From: Rostratula benghalensis
Taxonomy: Eukaryota; Chordata; Aves; Charadriiformes; Rostratulidae
Assembly (NCBI GenBank): GCA_013399305.1
Contig: VXAI01000066.1
Location: 2,906,942 to 2,970,941 of the forward strand
Length of the DNA stretch: 64,000 nucleotides
Direction: 5' to 3'
The position numbers were made by a program, and so were the translations under genes. This document shows positions 25,485 through 36,436 of this stretch, piece after piece. The notes beneath the pieces are model-generated. The model was not told where the DNA came from. It did not search any database and was given only the letters and a program-made list of their open reading frames with translations. The stretch's first letter is position 1. Each line of letters starts with the position of its first letter.

Positions 25485-28400
25485 ATCAAAGGCAGGCAGT
25501 TCCAGCTCGTGACTTTTGATCTGGCTCGGTATCTGGAATGATTTTTGAAGCTTGACTTGGGGTCATTGGCCTAAGTTCACGGGTAGTTTGTGGGGGTAAA
25601 GTTCCCCGGTGTTGCAAGTCAGAAAAATCCCCTTGGCTGTCGATGTTTCCGTGAGCGGCAGCGGGCGAGAGCTTTCACTTTCAACGGCTGCAGTTTTCGA
25701 GCGGTGAAAAAAACCTTGATGGTAACCCAAAACCTGATTTCTTTCCCCATAGTCTTTAGATAAATTCTGCAACCTCTGCTTAGCCGCGTATTTGTGTGGA
25801 AAAGCTAAAATGTGCTTTGACTGTTCCAGGCTGTAGGGTCGGGAGGGGACACTTTCTTGATGGAGCCTTGCAGGTTTCTTATCCCCATTTGTGTGGGTCT
25901 CCAAGGTTGTAGAAAATACAATGTGTGTGGGGGAGGAAAGTGATAGAACTGCTACACTAGAATCAAAAACTGTCCAGAAATTGGGCAGATTGGGGTGCTC
26001 TGTTCTTGCAAAGTTAATGACAGGTAAATGGAGAAATCCAACCAGAGAGCTGTTGGTAGGGAAAAAATGAGGGAGATCATGGGAAAGCAGGGAGCGGGGA
26101 CCTGTGGTATCGCAGGAGATGGCTTAATTTGTTGAAAGAAGATAAGGAACAGATTTTGGCTAAGGGTCTGATTCAAGGTAAGATTAGAAACACGTTTTGA
26201 CATTCTAGACACTGGCACCAAGGGCTTGCATCTAGATGTAAAATTCCTTCTGTGATCCCTCACCCAAAAATCCTCTGCTTTGCTCAACACCGAGGACGAA
26301 GCAGAAGTTCAGGACCCTCTTCCAGGAGATGTCTGTCCTGTGTGTGCACCTTACAGGTCTCAAAATCTGTGCAGGGTTACTGTGAAAACCGCGGTTTTCA
26401 CACCTTCCACAGCAAGACTTGAAGAATTATTATTTCCCAGCAAGGAAGTGAGCAATGTCTCAGAGCTGCATAAGAAAAGTGTAAGCTGCTTAGGGTGGAT
26501 TAAAATGACTGACCATTTAGCTATGCAATTAGATGGGGAGATGGTGTGATAAATCATGAGTAACTAGCTTACCTGTCCCATGATGTTGTTTATCTCCAGG
26601 CACCTGTGTGCCAGTTTCCATAGGGTGTTTGAGCATTTGCTCTTAAAGGCACAGGGCTCTGACAAGAGGCTGAGTTATATGTGCTTTTTGTGCAGTTTTC
26701 TGAGGTTTCTCAGCTGTCCTTGAACATCAGGTTTTCCGTGCAGTTAAGCCATGGCTCCTTCCAGGCCAGTCCAAGTTGTGGGTCACTGCTTCTGGGGTGT
26801 GGGGCTGCCTGGGGCAGGCAATGGCCACAGCTCCTGCTGGATGGTGAGGTGGCTCGCGTGTCCCATCCCTCCTAGGGCTCTAGGCCATGGGCTGCAAGGC
26901 CCATGAGAATGTTGGCACCGGACTTTTTGTGCCCTTCTTGAGGATGGGCAGTCTCTCATGCACCTCCCACCCCCATACCATAAGAGGGAGCGCAGCACCC
27001 ACAAGCTGCCCTGCAGTGGGACCTGGCAGGGAAGCAGGACGGGTCGGAGTAAAGGAAGGTGTTTTTTGGGGGTGCTGCCCTGCATCAGCTTCTCATCATC
27101 ACACGTGCTTCTGATGGGACCTTGTGGTTAGCAGGGAAAGGTCTTCAGATGATGAGGTGATGCTTGTTGCCTCCAGCTGCTGGGCATGTGTATCCCCAAA
27201 AGGTTTGAGGCGTTACCAACTTAGATTTGGCAAATGTTCTGGGTGTAGGAAGGCTTTTATAGGGCAGAACTGTGTAAAATATTTTAAACTGTCTGTTGGT
27301 CCTGCCAGACTGTTGGGCTGCAGGGCAATCTCGTTACCCTGCAGCTCTGTGGTCTGTAGGTCCCTGCTAAGCCAGATATCCCTCCTGAGCATCGCTGCTC
27401 TGAGACCCCGGATCCCAGCAATGTTGGGTTTCCTTCCTCCCATCCCAAGGACTCTGCCTTTCCTTCCCCCCAGCTCAGCAGCATCTCCGTTACCTCCCGC
27501 AGACGTACAGCTTGGCAAAAGCATTCCAAATGCTTTAAGATTTTGGCCAGCTACAGTTTTGGAGAGCTGGCTGGAGAAGGGGTGCTTGTATGGGAAACCA
27601 GCTCAGCTTGTAAGAGATACTGTTCAGCGTGTCTCCTTCGTAACAGTGTGACTGCTTGAATCTGTTGTTTTCTTGGGTGGTGGTGACAGGTCACTTGGTG
27701 GCCAGACAAGAGCCTGGCCCCGCAGATACGCTGGCTGTACCTGGGGGATGGTGGAGCCAGAGAGTCTGAATTTGCCTCTGAAAGCTCTGAGGTACACAAA
27801 CTCTGACAAAAGCTGGAGAGAGGGACTTCCAAAGAAAAAATGAGACAGGTGATAAAGATGCCAAACCGACATCCTAGAGATCTCCTGAGGGCAGAAAGTA
27901 GGAGATGCTGCTGCACCCCCTGGCGTGGGATGTGCCTTGGCCGCGTCCCCCCGCACTGGCCAACCCCCTCCTGCACCGTCCCCTTCTTCCCCTGACTGTT
28001 CCCAGAAACTTCATCCTTCCCCTGCCTCTCACCTTACCCAGTGCCCGGGAAAGGGGCTCTGCTATTCTTAGCATCCTGGGAGAAGAGCTGCTGCTCCAGC
28101 CAGGCACACACAGGAGCCTTTGATGAAGGGAGCCAGGGAGTAACCATGGCAGTCTCGCTGGAACGGGTAACCATGGATTACAGAAATTAAAGGCATAAAG
28201 CAAATAGCAGGATTATCTTTGGTGGGGTGGTTTTCTAGTGAACAGAAGGCACTACCCGACTTTCACATTTAGGTGAGGCGCTGTAAATTACCTGTAGTTA
28301 AAAAATAATGCTAATTAAATTCAAATGCAATAACGATTAACACTGCTGATCTCAATTCACTGAATTTCCTTGCAACTCTAATTGACAGAGAAAAAAAAAA

Positions 28401-30820
28401 CCAACACACCAACCCTGTGTAGAAGAAAGGAGGGAGAATTTCTTGCTTCTGGCTCCGTGCTGCATCCTTCTTCTGATGCAGCTGTCGAGTTTGCATTTTC
28501 TGTTTCCCTACCTGCTTTATTTTTTAGTTTTAATGCAGGGCGCTTCACAAATAAGACAAGCTTGATGTGCCGGTCCCAGTGCATCCTGCTCCAGGGAGCT
28601 GGCCTGAAGCTTCACCCGAGGCACCTTGGGGTAGGCAGGGGTGGCACACGATGGGTGCTGATGCTGAGCCCCCCAACGCCAGCACCCCAAAATTCCCCAG
28701 CACCTTCCTGGCCCTGGCACCCTGCGATTCTGAAGGGGTGAAGGAGCCGGGTGGCTTTTGTGCTGCAGGAGCCGGGTTCCTCAGGCCCGCTTAGCATGCA
28801 AGCGGTGTTCTGCACACAGCAAATTTTGCTTTCAAGTTCAGTGAGTGCTAAGACTCTGCGTAAATGGGCCCGCTAAAGATATTTTTTGACATTTGAAAAT
28901 CCTATTAAGGCCATTTCTCCCCTCTCCTCTCCCTCCCTCCCAGCGTGCCGGCTTCATGTGGAGGCGCTGCAAAGGTTTCTTTAGCCGGCCGGGTCACATC
29001 CTGCACAACAGACCTCAGAAATATGGGTCACAACGAAACAAGGAAAACAAAAAGTATATTGTCCTCGTGTCTTACGCTGATGGCTGATTGAGGGACTCCC
29101 TAAACGGACAGTTTAAGATCTTAATGAGGTACCAAACATGAGGTAATTCAGAATATGCCCCTTTCACGCTGTCTGCTTGCCAGCAGGGGCTTCCAGAAAT
29201 GGGTTCCTCCTGCACGTTCATGCCTGCTGCTGCTATAACTCTTCTTTACCAAAGGCACAGGCCTGGCAGCACGTCCTCAAAGCAGAGTTTGCTACGGTTC
29301 CTGCTCATAGTCCCTGCATGAGTCGGTGACAAAGCCTGCGAGCACATTGTTTATTTTCTTATTTACAAATAATTCTCCGAAGCTGAGGTTATTACTCATT
29401 GGCTTTGAACACAGGGCTCTAGGTTGGAGGAGGTCTCCTTTAGCCTTACTTCATGCCGTGTGGGGTTATCTGTGGATTTTTCTTCAGGCTTTTTAAAATA
29501 TAAAAATTGAAAGAAGGATTTCTATTAAATCCTCGTTCCTGGGAAATTTCTGAAACTGAGAGTAGCCTGGGGTGGGACAATCACCAGTTGTGCTGGTAGG
29601 TGTGTAATTACACAGGTTTTGGGGAGCAGGGATGCAAACAAGTTTGCATACATTGAATTACAGGCGGTGTTTTAATAGTATGTTTTTTAGGTCTTGGCTT
29701 TAATCCAGAATTTTTTCGTGCTATTATCCTCTATTTACAGCTTTCAGAAATCAGCTGATGTCACTGCACATATGTTTAGAGCCGTTGCTAAGGTGATTAG
29801 CTCCAGAATTCAACGCCTACGCAGTCCTGATGAAAGGCTGAGAAACTGCTCAGCAGCGTCTGTTCAGAGCGGTGCATTGTCGGCTTGAGCTACGAAGAAC
29901 CATAAAACAATATTACCCAATTTTAGGGTAAATACGTTGCCCTTGACTGGTAATCGTGCATCAGGTTTTACAGGAAGAGAAGGCTTTAGCTGGCACCTTC
30001 AGCTAAGTCTGAGAGCGCTTAAAATTACCCAGTCCCTAATTTCCATGGGCCTGTGCAGTGTTAGAGCGGTTGGGGTGTCCTCTCCCAGCTGTGTGGGGAG
30101 GCAGGAGGTGGCAATCCAGGGCCAGGACTGCCTGTCTTGTCACCTGTCCCATCGCAGAGCGAGACCCTGGGCTGCAGCCCCAGCACGGTTGCTTTGCAGC
30201 CCAGGGGTTGCCCAATCTCCAGTTCAGTGGTCACGTTAAACTGGGAGCTGTCCTGAGACCATCACAGTGACTGGGACACACCAGACCCGTGCGTCTGGCC
30301 GCTTCTTGGCTGAGCAGGAACCCCCAACTGAGAGGAGATGGCCGCCCACCACCTCCATCTCCATGTTTCCCATTTTGGGTGTCCTGCTTGTGATGTGCTC
30401 CGACAGAAAGACCCTCTCTCCAGTGGGAGTCTGTCCTCTCTGATAGAAATTGAAGTCATTTACCTCCCTCTGCCCCTGTAGAGAACGGTATCAAGTTGCC
30501 TTTACCAGCAGGGCCGGGATCCTGTTACCTGCCAGGCTCCTGCTTTCAGTGCAGGAGAAGAATAGCTTTTATTCACGGTGGAGAAGCCATGAAATACAAT
30601 AAAGTTGCCCACAGCCTGCACCAGGAACAGGCTACCGGGTTACATTTTAAGAGCCATCATTTTAAGGTCAGAACACCTCGTGGGCTTAAGCAGTGCCTAA
30701 AATGTGGATGAAATAATCTGTCTAGCCCAAGGGACTTCGGTGGCCTTTAAAAAAATAACAATAAGGAAAAAAATAACCTACCATTTAAACTATGAAAAAT
30801 GTGGATATGTATATGTGTTT

Positions 30821-30834
30821 CCCCCCCCCCCCCC
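30821..30834. repeat. C14 homopolymer
   Basis: Fourteen consecutive C, length probably uncertain in the assembly. Confidence 0.95.
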
Positions 30835-31527
30835 AGGCTCATCTAGCACTCAGCAAATATCTTAGGTGATGGCAAACATTCCCTTCCCTGGGAACTCACC
30901 GTTCTCCCCCTGATTATTTCTTCTCTTTCCCTTGTTTTTTAAAGGATACTGGCTCAGGCTTTGACCTAGTTTGGCTGTCATCACACCGTGAAACAGTGCA
31001 AACGTTCACCTCACGTAGCCACCTAGATTGTTGTTCTATGGGCTGTGCAAAAAACAGCCACGCACAGCAAAAAGCCGCCCGTGAGTCCCGGTGCAGGCTG
31101 TGGTTTTGCGAGGACCAGGGCTGGAAAGATGGTTTTCTGCTCATTCCCTTCCCGGGTCTCTGCACGGGAGGGATGTCTTTGGGTGCAGGTGGAGGTTGGA
31201 CTTGGTGACTGAGAAGGGAGATGTTTGTCTCCAGAAGTAAATCCTCGTTTACAGCTCCTGTCCCCCACTGGAACGAGGAGGTTTGGCCGATGGGACGGGT
31301 GTGCCGGCACCGCTGTGGGGAGCACATCCCTGGGGTAGCTAATTTTAGCATAAAATATAAATTATCTTAATGACTGATTGTGGGAGAAACACTTGGCTCA
31401 AGGGTGTGCAAAGGCACTTGTATCATCTGAACACAGTTGTCCGTTTGTGGGGTGAACTGGGGTCCGTAGCATTCTCCGTGCAGCTGCACGCCAGCACCCC
31501 CTCACTCTTGCCTGGGCTGGCAAGGAG

Positions 31528-31568
31528 TTAATGGTCTTAAAGGTTTTTTCCAACCTGAACAATTCTAC
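31528..31568 (+). mobile_element. CR1 LINE 3'-terminal scrap
   Basis: About 40 bases match the CR1 3' end: GGTCTTAAAGGTTTTTTCCA, then ACCTGAACAATTCTAC. Only the tail remains. It supplies the last codons of a spurious long minus-strand open frame. Confidence 0.7.
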
Positions 31569-34500
31569 AAAACATTCCCTTGCATTGGTCTGCCTGGGGC
31601 ACCCTGGGGACCTTCCCTGGAGGGTGTCCCCCATGGCCTGCCCAAGCTGGTCCATGCACTACCGAACGTTCTCCCTCCTGCTCGAATGCACCAGCTCCTG
31701 CGGTTTCTGGTGGGGCAGTTTCTTGCAAGAAGTGGCTCGTTTGGGATGAACTGGCTGGGGATGGTTGTGCTCTCTCTGCGTGGATTCCCACGTGCAGGGT
31801 CCATCCTGATCCCCTCGGTGCTTTCTGAAGAAAGAGAGCAAACAGCTTGATGGAACGCATCGTCCTTCCATTGAGCCTGGCTCCCAAGCTGCCTTCAGCC
31901 CCCTTCCCTGCTCCTCCTCCTCCTCCCCCAGCTTTCCTGTCCTGGGCTACAAAGATGTTCCCAGGGCTTGGGGAGGGTGAATAGAGGTGGCATAACCCGG
32001 CTCCCACTCCATGGGGCCGAGAGGCCAGGAACAAAACCCAGATTATGGCCTTTCTCTGCAGAGTTGAAGGGGCCGGGAGGACATTGATATGCAGATCCTG
32101 TGTGTCGGGGCACCGCGGCGGCATTGTTTGGAAATGTCCACATGTAGGGTTCATGAAGCGATAGAGAAAAGAAACTGAGGGAAATTTTCTGTGCTGGAGC
32201 GTGGTATGGGAAACGCTGCGGTGAGGTAGCAATTTTCTAATACAACTGTATTTCCAGGAGGCCTTGACTACTAAATTGTTCTGCTTATATAAAATTTTCA
32301 CGCTTTCCCAACCTTCTAATTTTCTGGGGTTCGTTTCAAGTGGATTTTTTTTTTTTCCTAGGCTCTCCTTTTGCAAGAATGACATTAAAAAATTGTCAGT
32401 GATGTTTGGGTGACTGTTGTGCTTTTCTGGGTCCAGGCTAACGTGCACAAAAGCAGGAGGAGGATTGATCATACCTATTGCCTTTCAAAGGAGATGTTTG
32501 TGCTTTGCCCTCTCTTGAGAGCAGCCCAGCATCGTAGGAGCTCCTTCTGCCCACCTCTTTCTGCCCACTGCTCAGCTTCTGACACAACAAGTGGCTTTCT
32601 GAGGGGCTTCCCACGTGGAGCAGCTTGGATGAGTATCATGACCCACCGGTCCCATAACACTGTAAAACGTAGGGGTGAGCCCTTTACTTCGTTGCAACAT
32701 AGGAACAGCAGCAAGTGCACAGTGTAAGAGGAAAACACTTTCTAGACCAAAACATGGTGTGAGCTGCAAGAGCAGGAGTCCATCTCATCATTCTCCAGAG
32801 GAAAACTTGCTCTAAACCAGGAAGAAAGTTTGGCAAGTTGGGTCAGGCTGGCCCGTCCGCTCTCAGCAAACTGCTTGCTTTGATGTTCTTGTGAGCCTCT
32901 GCTACCAAAGTTCTTGAGAACCTTGCAACACCACAGCAGCCAGGTTGCTGGGAGGATGGGCAGAGCATCTTCCACCTAAGCTGCTCTTCCAGCTGTGTGC
33001 CTGCAGACTGGGACTACCTGCCAGCCATGGGCTGTCACCGAAGGTGAGAGCTTGAAGGCTCAGTAAAATTAGAAAAGAGCTTTTTTTTCTTTTTTTCTTT
33101 TTTTTTAAGAAAAAATAAGTGCATAGAGATGTGTTATTGTAGTGTGAGTAACTGACCTGTCTGTTGCTAGGCAGGTGGGGAAGAACCCCAGGTACACTTG
33201 GGATGTGAATTAACCCCTGACTCCTTTTCCTCTGGGAAAGGGAGATGGCAGCTGGGTGGTAGGTTGAGGACATGGAACCCAGTAGGTTTTGAAATCCAGG
33301 AGGTGAGTTTTGTGGGCTGGCTTTGGGAGTCTGGGCAGGGGAAGCACCGTCCTGCCCCTTTGGTTTGGTTCAGCTCCTGCAGAGAGCAGGACCCTGTTGA
33401 GGGCCACTGGCTGTGGCAAAGCCAGGAGAGCCACTTCCAGGGTTGGCTTCTCTGGCTGGCAGGGTTCAGGGCCACTCCATGGACACTCCTGGAGGCTCTT
33501 GATGTGCTGTGGCCATAGAAAAACTAAAGCAGCAACAAATAGCTGAGGTTTTATCTTAGTAGATAAGAGTTTTAGGAATTGCACCTCAAATAAACAAGCC
33601 AGCAAACCAACTCATAACTCTAAAATGGCATTGCATGTTCTGGTGTAGTGGAGAAATCTGTGATTTCTCCCCTGCTTTGGAGGAGCACAGGCATTCCTGG
33701 AATGGAAAGTTCTGCATTTCTCAGTCTTGCTGTGCCAACCACATTCCCAACATCTGCAGAGAGAGAGAAAAGTTGCACTTGTTCTGCCATCTCTAGAAAA
33801 GTCTTCTGTCTTCTCTCTTTGAAGAGTGGTTGGATCTCTTCTGTCTTCTTTAACCTGCTCCCGTGTTGGGGCATTTGGTAGCTCCCTCAGTTCCTGGCCC
33901 ACTGGTGTGCATCTGCCGTGCTGTGGGTGCAAAGTGGGGATTTGCACGTGTGTGGGGTGCACAGCAGTGCACGTCCTCCTGGAGATCTGAGCTTTTATTT
34001 TGGGAATCCAAATATAGTTCCACGTGATCAAGTACTCATGAAGAAATCAAGTAATCCATACTTGGGCTGAGTCCAGGGCTTATAATTCTTAATAGCCTTG
34101 CTCCTGAGCTCTGCAGCATGTGCTGCGCTGAATACCTTCTGGGAGTCAAGGTCTTTGCTTCTGATGGTTTAATTTGGACAATGAGCATCACTTAATAGTA
34201 GCATTTTATTACATTCGTTTCACTCTTACTTTTCAAAGAATTCTTCTGATGCATTCAGGCTCCTGCCCTTTGGATGCTAATGGACTTCTGCTGAGATTTT
34301 GTTTTTGTTATTGCGTAGCACCAGGGCTCCCATTTGCAGGGGCCTGGTATGAAGAATGCCCTGCCCTGAGACAATGCCTCCATTCACTGGCCCTGATACA
34401 ATGGGGGTGGAACAGTTAAAATGTAAATTAGCATGCAAAGCCCCATCCTAATCAATGTCTTGTGCTGGGTGTCTCTGGGCTGCTGCCTCTCCTGCTCCCC

Positions 34501-35607
34501 CAAGGTGCTGAGCTGTTCCTTCTGCGCAGCCAGACCCTCCTCCCCGTCTGGGGGCTACAATAAATGTGCTCCTGCATCAGTTTTTAGAAAGCAAGGAAAA
34601 AACCTCCCAGTTTGCATCGTAGCAAAGGGTGGAGCATCTGCAAAAAACGTGGTAGGTGGAGAGCAGCTCTATGTCATCTATGTGACATCCACAGCTATTT
34701 GTGCCTCTCCTTCTTGAAGTAAAAAACCACTACAGATAACGGTTGGTCCTTGCTTCCTCCTTCTGGGTGGAGCAGAGGGACCGCGTGGTGACGGCTGATG
34801 GAGGGAGCAAAAGGGGCTCCCCTGAGACAAGCCCCTCTCACCACCCGGGTCTGGTGGCTTTATGTGGGGTACTGCTCATCTTCCCAAGAGCTACAGGTAA
34901 CCATTAACCTGCAGCAGATTATTTTTGCCACCTTTCACATATCCTTTTAGTCCACGCACCTTGTCCCCTGTTACTGAGCGGCACAAACGCTTTAGCAACC
35001 ACACGACAGATGTTCTGTTTGATGGCGTGATAATGGCACTGTTTTCTCCTCACCTGAAATTAAGAATGGCTTTTAAATGCTTTTCTGGCACTAGTGTTGT
35101 GCAGTTTAAAATGTGAGAAAATAAGGAGTTGTTTGGACTGACCTGCACGAATCCAGCAGGCTGAAACTATAACTTTCCCGTTCTCTAATCACTGGGGGAA
35201 TTGAGCCCGAATTCTATAATCATGAGGGAATTGAGCAGGGGAAAAGCCTGGCAGAGGATCTGCAGCTCTTTGGTGGCCATGGTTGAAGAGGGGGAACCGT
35301 CCCAAGGTCCAGATGCAGGCAGCTCGGGGAGAAGCAGAAAAGTCAGGGTCCTTCAGCATCCAAGTATGTGCTCCCTGTCATTTTCTGAGCATCCTGCTGC
35401 TCTCATCACCCAAGGCCAGCTCAAAAACCTGCCCGTGAAACAAACTGCTACTGTTCCACGATAGCCAGGCCTTGAGAAAACCTTTTAGTTGGCGTTTCTG
35501 CATTGCTGTAGCAGGAAAATATTGCACGTTAGAAGAATTTGCAGAAGCTTGTACCAGAGGAGCTGTAAGTCGAGGCTGTGCATGAAGTAAGCATAAAATC
35601 CCAGAAT

Positions 35608-35983
35608 TTATAGCAACCTTTGCAAAGTGTCATCATCGAGAGCCTGGAACAAAGCTCTGATGCGCTGGGAAACGTCTGTATCTTTTATGAAAGCAGTGTA
35701 TGGTTCTCCATTTGCTCCTTTGATAACACCTTTTGATCTAATGCCAGAGTAAATTAATCCATCACAAAGTGGGGAACGGAGACTCGGAGAAATCCTTGCA
35801 GTGAGAATTGGCTGATGGGGAAGTGTCTCCTCGGTGGCTCTGCCCAGGCAGAATCGGTTTGTTCGTGCAAAGGTTAAGCCTGTGATCTGGAGGAGGATAC
35901 CAGATTCATTTAATTCACTGTCGTTCATCCTAGTAGAGGGCACATTGTAGCCACGTTTTGCTGTCCCTCCAACACCAAAATAT
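35608..35983 (-). other. Unassigned 125-codon minus-strand open frame next to CR1 pair
   Basis: Outside the CR1-derived part, the frame reads from about GYFGVGGTAKRGYNVPSTRM to a stop at 35608, ending DDDTLQRLL. Its composition is balanced and protein-like, unlike the Pro/Gly/Ser/Arg-rich chance frames elsewhere. There is no clear start (CR1 joins it upstream), no splice site and no nearby poly(A) tail. I do not recognise the family. It may be an exon remnant, a retrocopy fragment or chance. Confidence 0.2.
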
Positions 35984-35984
35984 C

Positions 35985-36085
35985 CCTGCTCTAGCGGGAC
36001 GTGTCCCTGCCCGTGGCAGAGGGGTTGGAACAAGATGATCTTTAAGGTCCCTTCCAAGCTGAACCATTCTACGATTCCACGATCC
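35985..36085 (+). mobile_element. CR1 LINE 3' end, plus orientation
   Basis: The segment reads like the CR1 3' untranslated end: GTGTCCCTGCCCGTGGCAGA, then GGTTGGAACAAGATGATCTT, then AAGGTCCCTTCCAA, closing with imperfect ATTCTACG/ATTCCACG tail units. It is truncated to roughly 100 bases, as is typical for 5'-truncated CR1 copies. Its tail abuts a second CR1 in the opposite orientation. The left border is approximate. Confidence 0.85.
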
Positions 36086-36087
36086 AA

Positions 36088-36436
36088 TATCACAGAATCA
36101 CAGAGTATCAGGGATTGGAAGGGACCTTGAGAGATCATCCAGTCCAATCCCCCTGCCAGAGCAGGAACACCTAGATCAGGTCACACAGGAACACATCCAG
36201 ACGGTTTTGAATGTCTCCAGAGAAGGAGACTCCACAACCTCTCTGGGCAGCCCCTTCCAGTGCTCCGTCACCCTCACTGTGAAGAAGTTTTTCCTCATAT
36301 TTAAGTGGAACCTCTTGTGTTCCAACTTGTACCCATTGCCCCTTGTCCTATCATAGGCTGTCACTGAGAAGAGCCTGGCTCCATCCTCCTGACACTCACC
36401 CTTTCCATATTTATAAACATTAATGAGGTCACTATA
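36088..36436 (-). mobile_element. CR1 LINE 3' fragment, minus orientation
   Basis: About 350 bases of CR1 in reverse: the tail (ATCACAGAATCACAGAG) is at the left and the end of the reverse-transcriptase ORF lies to the right. The minus-strand frame 36364-36176 reads [20 protein letters not shown], the C-terminal CR1 ORF2 signature. It is 5'-truncated near 36436 and cannot be active. It forms a tail-to-tail pair with the plus-strand CR1 ending at 36085. Confidence 0.9.

Larger units (their letters stand above)
25485..35607. other. Non-coding, probable ANKRD11 5' intron, third part
   Basis: No exon was recognised. It contains a CR1 3'-end scrap (31528-31568), a C14 run (30821-30834), a T-rich tract (33081-33106) and an AT-rich block at 28270-28385 with several TAAT cores. 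A minus-strand open frame of 311 codons (31537-32472) runs into the CR1 scrap and shows no protein-like character. Confidence 0.6.

Noticed and set aside
25243..25541. Open frames crossing the gap
   Set aside because: They are open only because unknown bases cannot encode stops.
31537..32472. 311-codon minus-strand open frame, the longest in the window
   Set aside because: It reads through a CR1 scrap at its 3' end, contains low-complexity Gly/Ala runs, and shows no domain or recognisable similarity. Length alone is compatible with chance in GC-rich DNA.
36176..36364. 62-codon minus-strand frame with conserved-looking sequence
   Set aside because: Also a CR1 ORF2 remnant, already covered by the CR1 entry.
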